Of a DNA stretch of 64,000 nt, positions 36,447-44,993 are shown in pieces. The number at the start of each line of letters is the position of its first letter. Position 1 is the first letter of the stretch. The notes beneath the pieces are model-generated. The model was given only the letters and a program-made list of their open reading frames with translations, searched no databases and was not told where the DNA came from. This DNA comes from Ideonella sp. (lineage in GTDB: Bacteria; Pseudomonadota; Gammaproteobacteria; Burkholderiales; Burkholderiaceae_C), in contig JABTUY010000002.1 in NCBI GenBank assembly GCA_015075165.1, positions 124,001 to 188,000 of the forward strand, read 5' to 3'. Position numbers and translations under genes: made by a program.

Positions 36447-37234
36447 CAATGCACCGTGCCGAGGTAGGCGTTGATGACTTCGGGGTTGCGGCGCACGTCG
36501 TCGGGCGCGCCGTCGCCGATCTTCTTGCCGTAGTCGAGCACCACCACGCGGTCGGAGATGTCCATCACCACGCCCATGTCGTGCTCGATCAGCACGATGG
36601 TGGTGCCGAACTCGTCGTTGACGTCGAGCACGAAACGACACATGTCCTGCTTCTCCTCGACGTTCATGCCGGCCATCGGCTCGTCGAGCAGCAGCACCTG
36701 CGGCTCCATCGCCAGCGCGCGGCCGAGGTCGACGCGCTTCTGCAGGCCGTAGGGCAGGCGCCCCACCGGCGTCTTGCGGTAGGCCTGGATCTCGAGGAAG
36801 TCGATGATGCGCTCGACGAACGCGCGGTGCGCCATCTCCTCGCGCTGCGCGCCGGGCAGCCTGAAGGCCTGCGCGAACAGGTTGCTCTTCATCTTGAGGT
36901 TGCGGCCCGACATCAGGTTGTCGATCACGTTCATGCCCTTGAACAGGGCCAGGTTCTGGAACGTGCGCGCGATGCCCATCTCGGCCACCTGGCGCGAGTT
37001 CATGTGCTGGAAGGTGCGGCCGCGGAAGGTGATGCTGCCGTGCTGCGGCTGGTAGACGCCGTTGATGCAGTTGAGCATGCTGCTCTTGCCGGCGCCGTTG
37101 GGGCCGATGATGGCGCGGATCTCGTGCTCGCGCACGTCGAAGCTGATGTCGGTGAGCGCCTTGACGCCACCGAAGCTCAAACTGATGTTGCGCACGTCGA
37201 GCACGACGTCGCCGATGACGCGCGCGCTGCTCAC
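36446..37234 (-). CDS. livG: Branched-chain-type ABC transporter ATP-binding protein (LivG-like)
   Basis: A 262-residue ATPase with Walker A GPNGAGKSS, Q-loop region ARTFQNLALFKGM, signature LPYGLQKRVDLGRAL (the LPxG variant usual in this subfamily), Walker B VLLLDEPMAGM and H-loop IVLIEHDMGVVMDISDR. It assembles with LivF on the LivH/LivM channel. It starts 22 bases after the stop of the acyl-CoA synthetase gene, in the same operon. Confidence 0.93.
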   Translation of the reverse strand: MSSARVIGDVVLDVRNISLSFGGVKALTDISFDVREHEIRAIIGPNGAGKSSMLNCINGVYQPQHGSITFRGRTFQHMNSRQVAEMGIARTFQNLALFKGMNVIDNLMSGRNLKMKSNLFAQAFRLPGAQREEMAHRAFVERIIDFLEIQAYRKTPVGRLPYGLQKRVDLGRALAMEPQVLLLDEPMAGMNVEEKQDMCRFVLDVNDEFGTTIVLIEHDMGVVMDISDRVVVLDYGKKIGDGAPDDVRRNPEVINAYLGTVH

Positions 37235-37256
37235 CGGATCGTCCTTCGCGCTGCGC

Positions 37257-39212
37257 TCATGCCGCCCTGCGCATCGCGGGGAAGGTCTTGACGTCGACGA
37301 TCTTCAGTGTCGCCGACACGGTGCCGCTGCGGCCGTCCTCGAACTTGACCGCGGTCTCGATGAACTGCTCGGCCTTGCCGCCGTACAGCGCGTCGAGCAG
37401 CACCTGGTACTTCTCGGCGATGTGGCCGCGGCGCACCTTGCGCGTGCGCGTGAGCTCGCCGTCGTCGGCGTCGAGCTCCTTGTGCAGGATCAGGAAGCGG
37501 CTGATCTGGCTGCCGGCCAGCTTGTCGTCGTGGCCGAGATCGGCGTTGACCTGTTCGACGCAGTCGCGCACGAGCTCGTAGACCTCGGGCTTGGCCGCCA
37601 GGTCGGTGTAGCCGGCGTACGGCAGGTTGCGCTTCTCGGCCCAGTTGCCCACGGCTTCGAAGTCGATGTTGACGAACGCACACACGCGCTCGCGCTGGTC
37701 GCCGAACGCCACCGCCTCCTTGATGTAGGGAAAGAACTTCAGCTTGTTCTCGACATACTTCGGCGCGAACAGCGCGCCGTTGTTGGGGCCGCCGACGATG
37801 CGGCCGACGTCCTTGGCGCGGTCGATGATCTTCAGGTGCCCGCCCGCATCGAGAAAGCCGGCGTCGCCGGTGTGGTACCAGCCGTCGCCGGTGAGCACCT
37901 CGGCGGTGGCGGCCGGGTTCTTGTAGTACTGCTTCAGCAGGCCCGGGCTCTTGACCAGGATCTCGCCGGACTCGACCACCTTGATCTCGACGCCATCGAT
38001 CGGCACGCCCACGGTGTCGGCCTTGGCCTCGTGGTCGGGCTGCAGACAGACGAATACCGCGGTCTCGGTGGAGCCGTAGAGCTGCTTCAGGTTGATGCCG
38101 ATCGAGCGGTAGAACGTGAACAGGTCGGGCCCGATCGCCTCGCCGGCGGTGTAGGCCACGCGCACGCGCGAGAAGCCCAGCGTGTTGCGCAGCGGGCCGA
38201 AGATCAGCCAGTCGCCGAGGCGGTACTTCATGCGATCGAGCCACGCCACCGGCCTGCCGTCCATCAGCGCCGGGCCGACGCGGCGCGCCACCGCCATGCA
38301 CACCCTGTAGAGCCACTGCTTCAGGCGCGACGCGTCTTCCATGCGGATCGTCACGCTGGTCAGCAGGCCTTCGAAGATGCGCGGCGGCGCGAAGTAGTAG
38401 GTGGGCCCGATCTCCTTCAGATCGATGGTGACCGTCGACGCCGACTCGGGGCAGTTGACGATGTAGCCGCAGGCCAGCCACTGCGCGTAGCTGAAGATGT
38501 TCTGGCCGATCCACGCCGGCGGCATGTAGGCCAGCACCTCTTCGTTGGCGGTGAGCTTGTCGAACGCGGCGCCGGCGGCCGCGCGGTCGAGCAGCGTGAA
38601 GTGCGTGTGCACCACGCCCTTCGGGTTGCCGGTGGTGCCCGAGGTGAAGAACATCGCCGCCACGTCGTCGGGCTGGCCGGCCGCCAGCTCGGCGTCGTGG
38701 AAGCCCGGGTGCGCGGCGTCGTAGGCGCGGCCGGTCTCGATCAGGCTGTCGAGCGACGCCAGCCCCGCCTCGCGGTAGTTGCGCAGGCCGCGCGGGTCGT
38801 CGTACCAGATGCGCGCGAGTTGCGGGCACTGCGCGCGCAACTCGAGCAGCTTGTCGACCTGCTCCTGATCCTCGACCACAGCGCAGCGCACCTCGGCGTT
38901 GTTCAGAGGAAAGACGAACTCGGCGGCCACCGCGTCCTGGTACAACGGCACCGGAATCGCGCCCAGCGATTGCGCTGCCAGCATCGACGCGTACAACCGC
39001 GGCCGGTTCTCGCCGATCACCACCACGTGCTCGCCGCGCTTCAGGCCCGCCTCGGCGAAACCGCACGCCAGCGCGCGCACCAGCGCGCCGAGCTGCGACC
39101 AGGTGGTGGTCTGCCAGATGCCGAAGCTCTTCTCGCGCAGCGCAGCCGCATCGGGCCGCTGCTGCGCGTGGCTCCACATCAGTTGCGCAAAGGTGGTCTG
39201 CACGAACTCCAC
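37257..39212 (-). CDS. Long-chain/aryl acyl-CoA synthetase, AMP-forming
   Basis: A 651-residue adenylate-forming ligase of the long-chain FACS type. Motif A is MFFTSGTTGNPKGVVHTH (P-loop), motif YGSTETAVF is the adenine-binding loop, GWYHTGDAGFLDAGGHLKIIDRAKD is the hinge, and LTRTRKVRRGHIAEKY holds the C-terminal catalytic basic region. It activates a carboxylate with ATP and CoA. It leads an operon with a Liv-type importer and a PaaK-like ligase, so it probably acts on imported substrate. It is divergent from a Crp/Fnr regulator, whose predicted operator lies in the shared 119-base spacer. Confidence 0.9.
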   Translation of the reverse strand: MEFVQTTFAQLMWSHAQQRPDAAALREKSFGIWQTTTWSQLGALVRALACGFAEAGLKRGEHVVVIGENRPRLYASMLAAQSLGAIPVPLYQDAVAAEFVFPLNNAEVRCAVVEDQEQVDKLLELRAQCPQLARIWYDDPRGLRNYREAGLASLDSLIETGRAYDAAHPGFHDAELAAGQPDDVAAMFFTSGTTGNPKGVVHTHFTLLDRAAAGAAFDKLTANEEVLAYMPPAWIGQNIFSYAQWLACGYIVNCPESASTVTIDLKEIGPTYYFAPPRIFEGLLTSVTIRMEDASRLKQWLYRVCMAVARRVGPALMDGRPVAWLDRMKYRLGDWLIFGPLRNTLGFSRVRVAYTAGEAIGPDLFTFYRSIGINLKQLYGSTETAVFVCLQPDHEAKADTVGVPIDGVEIKVVESGEILVKSPGLLKQYYKNPAATAEVLTGDGWYHTGDAGFLDAGGHLKIIDRAKDVGRIVGGPNNGALFAPKYVENKLKFFPYIKEAVAFGDQRERVCAFVNIDFEAVGNWAEKRNLPYAGYTDLAAKPEVYELVRDCVEQVNADLGHDDKLAGSQISRFLILHKELDADDGELTRTRKVRRGHIAEKYQVLLDALYGGKAEQFIETAVKFEDGRSGTVSATLKIVDVKTFPAMRRAA

Positions 39213-39281
39213 ACTCCGGTGCGGGCGCCCAAGGGCCAGGCGCTCAAGGCCGCGATGCTAGGGCCGAAGTTTGACGCTGGG

Positions 39282-39299
39282 TTGTCGGTCTGACGACAA
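39282..39299. promoter_or_regulatory. Palindrome between the acyl-CoA synthetase and Crp/Fnr genes
   Basis: TTGTCG-GTCTGA-CGACAA is a perfect 6-bp inverted repeat with a 6-base centre, the layout expected for a Crp/Fnr-type dimer site. It lies 70 bases upstream of the synthetase start and 33 bases upstream of the regulator start. The hexamer CTAGGG occurs on both sides of it (39258 and 39303). Confidence 0.55.
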
Positions 39300-39331
39300 T
39301 CCTAGGGTCCGCCCACCCCGGTATTTCCCGA

Positions 39332-40084
39332 ATGACTCGCCAATCGCCGTCCTCCGCTTCGGCCCTGCTGGCGCGTTCGCGGGCGCCGACGGCGGACGAA
39401 CTGGCCGGCGTACCTTGGATCGCCGCACTGACGCGCGCCGAGGCCGATGTGGCCAGCGCCGACATGCGCGTGCTCGAAGCCGATGTCGGCGAATACCTGT
39501 GCCGTGTCGGCCGGCCGGTGACGTTCTGGTTCGGCCTGATCGATGGCCTGCTGAAGATGAGCAACGAGAGCGAGCACGGCATGCCGATCACCTTCACCGG
39601 GTTGCCGCCGGGGGGCTGGTTCGGCGAGGGCACGGTGCTCAAGCACGAGCCCTATCGCTACAACATCCAGGCGCTGCGCAAGAGCCTGGTGGCCGGCATC
39701 TCGGTGCGCACCTTCGATTGGCTGGCCGAGCGCTCGATCGGCTTCAACCGCTTCATCATGCGGCAGCTCAACGAGCGACTGAGCCAGTTCATCGCTGCGC
39801 GCGAGATCGATCGCCTGAGCGACCCCGACGTGCGCGTGGCGCGCAGCCTGGCGTCGCTGTTCCACCCGGTGCTGTACCCCGGCGTCGGCGAGTTGCTGCG
39901 CATCACGCAGCAGGAGCTGGGTTACCTGGTGGGCCTGTCGCGCCAGCGTGTCAACCTGGCGCTGCACACGCTGCAGGCGGTGCAGTTGATCCGCATCGAG
40001 TACGGCGGCTTGCGCGTGCTCGACCTCGATGCGCTGAGACGCTTCGGTGGTGCTGCGCGGCCGTTGCGGCACGTGCGCCGCTGA
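39332..40084 (+). CDS. Crp/Fnr-family transcriptional regulator
   Basis: A 250-residue regulator. An N-terminal cyclic-nucleotide-binding-like barrel (about 25-145; GEYLCRVGRPVTFWFGLIDGLLKM, GGWFGEGTVLKHEPYRYNIQALRKS) is followed by the dimer helix and a Crp-type helix-turn-helix (about 200-240; ITQQELGYLVGLSRQRVNLALHTLQ). It has no iron-sulfur cysteine cluster, so it is not FNR itself. The ligand is unknown. It is divergent from the ligase/liv operon and probably controls it, perhaps in response to the CoA ester or aromatic acid (inference). Confidence 0.9.
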   Translation: MTRQSPSSASALLARSRAPTADELAGVPWIAALTRAEADVASADMRVLEADVGEYLCRVGRPVTFWFGLIDGLLKMSNESEHGMPITFTGLPPGGWFGEGTVLKHEPYRYNIQALRKSLVAGISVRTFDWLAERSIGFNRFIMRQLNERLSQFIAAREIDRLSDPDVRVARSLASLFHPVLYPGVGELLRITQQELGYLVGLSRQRVNLALHTLQAVQLIRIEYGGLRVLDLDALRRFGGAARPLRHVRR

Positions 40085-40190
40085 ATCGGGTGATCGAAAG
40101 AACGAGCACCGCCCGCAGGCGGCGCTCGCCGTGAACCGGCTCGACGATGGGCTGCTGTGCCGCGCCTTCCTACTTCTCCAGTCCGGCAGC

Positions 40191-40721
40191 TCAGCGCGAG
40201 CGACGCCGCGCCAGACCGAGCGCCAGCACGCCGAGTCCGACCAGTGCGAGCGAAGCGGGCTCCGGAACCGCGGCCGTATAGCTGCCACCGCCGCTCGCGA
40301 CATTCCAGCGGTTGCGAGCGGTCCAGCCGGAACTCTGGATGCCGAACAGGTTGATCGAGCCGACCGGAGCGCCCGTGAGCCAGCTCTGGAACGTCATCCC
40401 ACTCAATGGGAACAGGTAGTTGATGCTCAGATCCGGATTCAGCGCGAGGAAGCCAAAGGCACCATGCGTCGCGTCGGAGATCGACACCGACCCGAAGTGG
40501 AACGAGAAGCCATCCAGCTCGCCTGCGGTCAGCACGCTGCCGTCGGCGTAGCCATCTTCGGCCAGGAGCCAACCCGATACCGAGGCACCGTAACTCAACC
40601 CGATGGCCCCGCAGTTCCACGTGCAGGTGCCGCTGTAGTCGTACTGCACCGGCGCGGCTGGCGCCACGGGGAACAGCGCGCACAACACGACGGCCGCCAG
40701 CATCCGCTTCAAGATCGACAT
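40191..40721 (-). CDS. PEP-CTERM sorting-domain protein
   Basis: A 176-residue exported protein. A signal peptide (about 1-23, ending APAA) is followed by a beta-rich, glycine/serine-rich body, and the C-terminus is VPEPASLALVGLGVLALGLARRRSR, the PEP-CTERM anchor with Arg-rich end. Family knowledge: an exosortase/archaeosortase-like enzyme recognises this tail; none is encoded in this window. AGGAG lies 8 bases before the ATG at 40721. The body resembles other small PEP-CTERM proteins of unknown function, possibly exopolysaccharide-associated. Confidence 0.85.
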   Translation of the reverse strand: MSILKRMLAAVVLCALFPVAPAAPVQYDYSGTCTWNCGAIGLSYGASVSGWLLAEDGYADGSVLTAGELDGFSFHFGSVSISDATHGAFGFLALNPDLSINYLFPLSGMTFQSWLTGAPVGSINLFGIQSSGWTARNRWNVASGGGSYTAAVPEPASLALVGLGVLALGLARRRSR

Positions 40722-40884
40722 GTCTTGCACTCCTATCGCGCGATTCAGCGCTTCGATGTTGATAAAGCAACATCGATGCCAGCGATAGAAACTTCTTCCA
40801 ATTCAACAAGTTGGTGATTCGGCTGGCATCTGCGGTCGCCGCATCGTCAAGAATTCCGACGCCTGGAAGGCCGCCTGAATCGGC

Positions 40885-41877
40885 TCAGCCATTGGATACA
40901 CCGGCCGCCACGTGCCCCGCCGGCACGTGCGCGGCGGCCGCATCGACATGGCCGGTCTGGTCGTCGAAGAAGAAGTCGGGCTCGAACACGCGCAGGAACT
41001 CGCCCTTGGGCAGGCCACCGAGGAACATCGCCTCGTCGACCTCGATGTGCCAATCCATCAGCGTGCGGATCGCGCGCTCGTGCGCCGGCGCGCTGCGCGC
41101 GGTGACCAGTGCGGTGCGGATGCGCATCGAGCCCGGCGGCGTGCGCTGCAGCCGGTGCAGCGCACGCAGCAGCGGCTCGAGCGGTCCCGGCGCGAGCGGC
41201 GTGTTCGAGCGCTCGCGCTCATGGCTGTGGAACGCATCGAGCCCGTCGCGCTGGAAGACGCGCTCGGCCTCGTCGGAGAACAGTACCGCGTCGCCGTCGA
41301 ACGCGATGCGCACCTCGGAGGGGTGTGCGTCGGATGCGCGCGCGCTGTGCGGGTACACGCGCGCGGCCGGCACGCCGGCGCCGAGCGCCGAGCGCACGTC
41401 GGCCTCGTTGGCCGACAGGAACAGATTGGCCCCCAGCGGCTGCAGGTAGCGCCACGGCGGTTGCCCGCGCGTGAACACGCCGCGCTGCACCGGCAGCTGG
41501 TAGTGCTGCGCCGAGCGGAACACCCGCATGCCCGAGACCGGATCGTTGCGCGACAGGATCACCACCTCGACGCGCTGGCTGCCAGCCGGCCGCTGCGCAG
41601 GCGCCTGCTCCGACGGTGTCCGCTCCCCCTCGGTGGGGCGGCCCGTCGGGCCGATGGGGCTGGTGTCGCCGGCGTTGAACGCCAGCAGCTTTTGCACCAG
41701 CGAGAACGCCACGCCGGGGCGTGCCGGCTGATCCACTCGTTGCAGTTGCAGCTGCATGTAGGCGCGGTCGTCGTGCGCCTCGAACACACGGTTCTCCTCC
41801 TCGAAATCGAACAGCGCACGCGACGAGATCGCGACGACGAGCTGACCTTCGAGGCTGGCGGGCATGACGCAAATCAT
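40885..41877 (-). CDS. 5'-nucleotidase (cytosolic 5'-nucleotidase 1 family)
   Basis: A 330-residue protein starting MICVMPASLEGQLVVAISSRALFDFEEENRVFE, as in bacterial relatives of the NT5C1-type nucleotidase. It carries VEVVILSRNDPVSGMRVFRSAQHYQLPVQRGVFTRGQPP, FLSANEADVRSALGAGVPAA, VRIAFDGDAVLFSDEAE and DEAMFLGGLPKGEFLRVFEPDFFFDDQ. The FDGDAVLFSDEAE segment is the HAD-like Asp motif. It should dephosphorylate nucleoside monophosphates. It is divergent from the diguanylate cyclase gene across 51 bases. An inserted low-complexity stretch (PIGPTGRPTEGERTPSEQAP) is unusual in the middle of the protein. Confidence 0.8.
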   Translation of the reverse strand: MICVMPASLEGQLVVAISSRALFDFEEENRVFEAHDDRAYMQLQLQRVDQPARPGVAFSLVQKLLAFNAGDTSPIGPTGRPTEGERTPSEQAPAQRPAGSQRVEVVILSRNDPVSGMRVFRSAQHYQLPVQRGVFTRGQPPWRYLQPLGANLFLSANEADVRSALGAGVPAARVYPHSARASDAHPSEVRIAFDGDAVLFSDEAERVFQRDGLDAFHSHERERSNTPLAPGPLEPLLRALHRLQRTPPGSMRIRTALVTARSAPAHERAIRTLMDWHIEVDEAMFLGGLPKGEFLRVFEPDFFFDDQTGHVDAAAAHVPAGHVAAGVSNG

Positions 41878-41928
41878 AGGTCGGACCCTCAAGTTGCCCA
41901 CCACGCGGCCGACACCAGGACGACGACC

Positions 41929-43689
41929 ATGAACTGCCGCTTGCGTTTCCCGTTGCTGCGCCTGCTGGGTTTGCTGTGCGTGCTGGTGACGCTGGTCTCC
42001 GCCCGCGCGCAGCCCGCATCGCTGCAACTCGACGACAGCCGGGGCGAGGCGGATGCCTGGCCGGCGATCACGCTGCTGAGCGACCCCGGCGGCAGTTGGC
42101 TGGTCGAGGACGCCCAGCAACACCAGGGCGAGCTGCGCGCGCCGGAGGGCGCACGTTCCAACCTGGGCGTGCGGCGCGACGCGGTGTGGCTGCGCCTGCC
42201 GCTGCAGGTGTCACTGGGCGGGCGCGGTCGCTGGCTGCTCGACATCGACTACCCGTCGCTCGACCGGGTCGAGGTCTACCAGTTCACCGAAGGGCGGATG
42301 CTGCAGTTCACCCGCGTCGGTGATGACCTGCCGTTTCGTCTGCGGCCGCTGCAGGTGCGCACGCACGCGGTGGCGCTCGAACTGCAGCCGGGGCTGCGCC
42401 ACGAGCTGTGGCTGCGCGTGCAGACCACCAGCTCGATGGTGCTGCCGATCAGCCTGGTGACGGCCGAGCGCTACCACCAGCGCGAGGCAGGCGCCCAGCT
42501 GCTGCAGGGCGTGATCGTCGGCATCGGCCTGTGCCTGCTGATCTACAGCGTCGCGCAGTGGCTGAGCCTGCGCGATGCGACGTTCGCGTACTACGCGGTG
42601 TCGGTCGGCGGCATGACGCTGTTCTTCCTCGGCTACTTCGGCCTCGGGCCGCAGCACCTGTGGAGCAACAGCGCCTGGCTCACCGCCAAGGGCCCGCCGC
42701 TGGCAGGGCTGGTGGCGATGGTCGGCGCGCTGCTGTTCCTCGACCGCGCGCTGTTCGTGGCGCAGCACCACCCGCGCTGGTCGCGGGCGATGCGCATCGC
42801 GGCCGCCGTCGCCGCCGTCGCGGCCGCCGCGTTCGCCGCGGGCGTGATCGACTACCGCGTGGCGCACCTGGCGGCCACCGTGCTCGGCCCGTTGCCGATC
42901 GTGCTCGGTTTGGGCGCCGCGCTGGCGCGCCTGCGTGCCGGCGACCGCGCGGCACTGTATGTGGTGATCGGCTGGGGCCTGTACGGCGCGGGCTTCGTCG
43001 TGCTGGCGCTGTTGTTGCGCGGCTGGATCGATGCCACCTGGTGGACGCAGCACGCGTTCGAGTTCGGCATGCTGGTGGAGATGGTGATGTGGCAGCGCGC
43101 GCTGGCGGTGCGCCAGCAGCAGCAGCGGCACGCCGCCGAACAGGCCGACCGCGAACGCGAGGCGTTGCGCTCGCTGGCGCACACCGATGCGCTCACTGGG
43201 TTGCCGAACCGGCGCGGGCTGCAACTCGAGCTCGACCGCGCGCTGCCGCGCGCGGTGAGCGAACGGCCGCTAGGCGTGTTCCTGCTCGACCTCGACGGCT
43301 TCAAGGCGGTGAACGACCGCCACGGCCACGACGCAGGCGACGAGCTGCTGAAGTCGGTGGCCGACCGCCTGCGCGCCGCGCTGCGACACCGCGACCTGGT
43401 GGCGCGGGTGGGCGGCGACGAGTTCGTCGTGATGGCCACCGACCTGCCGGGCGACGACGAGGCGCAGCGCCTGGGCCGCAAGCTGCTCGACGCGTTCGCC
43501 GTACCGTTCAGCGTGCGCGGCCAGGCGTGCCGGGTGGGCCTGACGGTGGGCTATGCACTGGCGCCGCTCGACGGCGACGACGCCGAGGGCCTGCTCAAGC
43601 GCGCCGACGCCGCGATGTACGTCGGCAAGCAGGCCGGCAAGCACACGCTGCGACGCGGCCGCGAGCCGGTGGAGCCGGCCGGTGCCTGA
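41929..43689 (+). CDS. Membrane diguanylate cyclase with 7TMR-DISM sensor
   Basis: A 586-residue signalling protein. A signal peptide (1-27) precedes a periplasmic 7TMR-DISMED2-like domain (about 30-180), then seven hydrophobic helices (about 185-390), a short coiled coil (RQQQQRHAAEQADRERE) and a GGDEF domain (about 420-580). The active site reads ARVGGDEFVVM, and RHRD five residues before it fits an RxxD inhibitory site, so it should make c-di-GMP with product feedback. The N-terminal domain probably binds a small extracellular ligand. AGGA precedes the ATG. Confidence 0.92.
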   Translation: MNCRLRFPLLRLLGLLCVLVTLVSARAQPASLQLDDSRGEADAWPAITLLSDPGGSWLVEDAQQHQGELRAPEGARSNLGVRRDAVWLRLPLQVSLGGRGRWLLDIDYPSLDRVEVYQFTEGRMLQFTRVGDDLPFRLRPLQVRTHAVALELQPGLRHELWLRVQTTSSMVLPISLVTAERYHQREAGAQLLQGVIVGIGLCLLIYSVAQWLSLRDATFAYYAVSVGGMTLFFLGYFGLGPQHLWSNSAWLTAKGPPLAGLVAMVGALLFLDRALFVAQHHPRWSRAMRIAAAVAAVAAAAFAAGVIDYRVAHLAATVLGPLPIVLGLGAALARLRAGDRAALYVVIGWGLYGAGFVVLALLLRGWIDATWWTQHAFEFGMLVEMVMWQRALAVRQQQQRHAAEQADREREALRSLAHTDALTGLPNRRGLQLELDRALPRAVSERPLGVFLLDLDGFKAVNDRHGHDAGDELLKSVADRLRAALRHRDLVARVGGDEFVVMATDLPGDDEAQRLGRKLLDAFAVPFSVRGQACRVGLTVGYALAPLDGDDAEGLLKRADAAMYVGKQAGKHTLRRGREPVEPAGA

Positions 43690-43767
43690 TCACGGGCAGG
43701 CGGCGGCGCTGCACCGTTGACACCGGCGGCGCCTCGCCGTCGCAGGCGCCCGCAACGCCTCGTTCGA

Positions 43768-44766
43768 CTACTGCACGAACCCGATCGGCGTGCGCTTGCC
43801 CGCCGGCGCCGGCAGGTCGCGCAGTTCGACGCGGCAGCGCCCGTCGAGGCGGGCATTGCCGAACGCGGTCATCCACGCGCGGCGCATCTCGCGCGGCGCC
43901 AGCGCGGCCATCTGCGCCAGCACCGGCTCGGCAGGCTCGGGGTCGAAGCGCGAACCCCAGTCGTGCGCGTCGCGGATGCGCTGGTACAGCCGGCGCGCGA
44001 TGCCGCGCGCGGCGTCGGCGTCGGGCGCCTCGACCGCGTAGACGTTCATGCGGTTGAGGATCGGCTCGGGAATCGCGCGCTCGTCGTTCGCGGTGGCGAT
44101 CCAGACCACCTGGCTGGCGTCGATCGCCACCTCGGCGAACTCGTCGGTGAACGCGCTCGCGGTGTCGATCTCGAGCAGGCTGTACAGCGCGCCCAGCGGG
44201 TCGTAGGCGTGCTCGGCGCTGGCCTTGTCGATCTCGTCGACCACCATCACCGGGTTGGCGTACTGGCCGTCGACCAGCGTCTCGAACACCTTGCCCGGGC
44301 GCGCGCCCTTCCATTGCGACGACGCGCCCGACAGCACCCAGCCGGCGGTGAGCGAGCTCATCGAGACGAAGCCCATGCCGGTGCCCAGCAGCGCCGACAG
44401 CCGGCGCGCGAAATGCGTCTTGCCGACGCCGGGCGGCCCGAGCAGCAGCGTGGGCGTGATCTCGAGCGCGTCGCGGCTGTCGTGGCACAGCGCGAGCTGG
44501 CGTTTCACGTCGTCGAGCACCTCGGTGAAGTTGGGCATCTCGTCGTACAGGTGCTCCATCGCCGGCAGGCCGGCGGGCTTGACCTGGAAGCGCTCGGGGC
44601 CCTTCTCGAGCATGCGCTCGTAGGTGGCGCGCAGGCTCTCGTGCTCCTTGGGCGGCAGCTTGGTCAGCCGGCGCTCGACCTCGTCGCAGCGATAGACCGC
44701 ACGCATCTGCGCGATCGGGATGTTGGCGCGCGCGGCGACAGGAACCAGTGGATGGGTGCCAGACAT
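43768..44766 (-). CDS. Stand-alone AAA ATPase, Lon/ClpX-like
   Basis: A 332-residue ATPase. A helical N-terminal region (about 1-75) contains KLPPKEHESLRATYERMLEKGPERF. Walker A is LLLGPPGVGKTHFARRL, Walker B is PVMVVDEIDKAS, and IATANDERAIPEPILNRMNVY includes the sensor-1 and arginine-finger region. There is no protease or substrate-recognition domain and no neighbouring protease gene, so it is not a complete Lon. It may remodel a partner protein. GGAGGC precedes the ATG at 44766. Its 227-base upstream spacer to gspF shows no gene. Confidence 0.8.
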   Translation of the reverse strand: MSGTHPLVPVAARANIPIAQMRAVYRCDEVERRLTKLPPKEHESLRATYERMLEKGPERFQVKPAGLPAMEHLYDEMPNFTEVLDDVKRQLALCHDSRDALEITPTLLLGPPGVGKTHFARRLSALLGTGMGFVSMSSLTAGWVLSGASSQWKGARPGKVFETLVDGQYANPVMVVDEIDKASAEHAYDPLGALYSLLEIDTASAFTDEFAEVAIDASQVVWIATANDERAIPEPILNRMNVYAVEAPDADAARGIARRLYQRIRDAHDWGSRFDPEPAEPVLAQMAALAPREMRRAWMTAFGNARLDGRCRVELRDLPAPAGKRTPIGFVQ

Positions 44767-44993
44767 GCCAGGCCTCCAAGGAGTGCAACTGCCGACTTCA
44801 TTCAAGCAAACACCGCCGCCGGTGTCACCCCCGAGTTGAGCCGGACTTGTCACGCAAATGGCGGGGCTGCTGGCCGTGCCGGTCGCGCGGGTCGGGCCCG
44901 GGCGGCGGGCAGCCAGGGCGTCGATGCTCGGTTGCGCTGCCGGGGTGCGGCGTTCACCGCGAGCGCGGGGGGAGGGGCCGACCGCGCGGGCCG

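Noticed and set aside
43768-44766. Calling the AAA protein Lon or ClpX
   Set aside because: It lacks the Lon protease domain and the ClpX zinc domain and IGF loop; only the ATPase core is similar.
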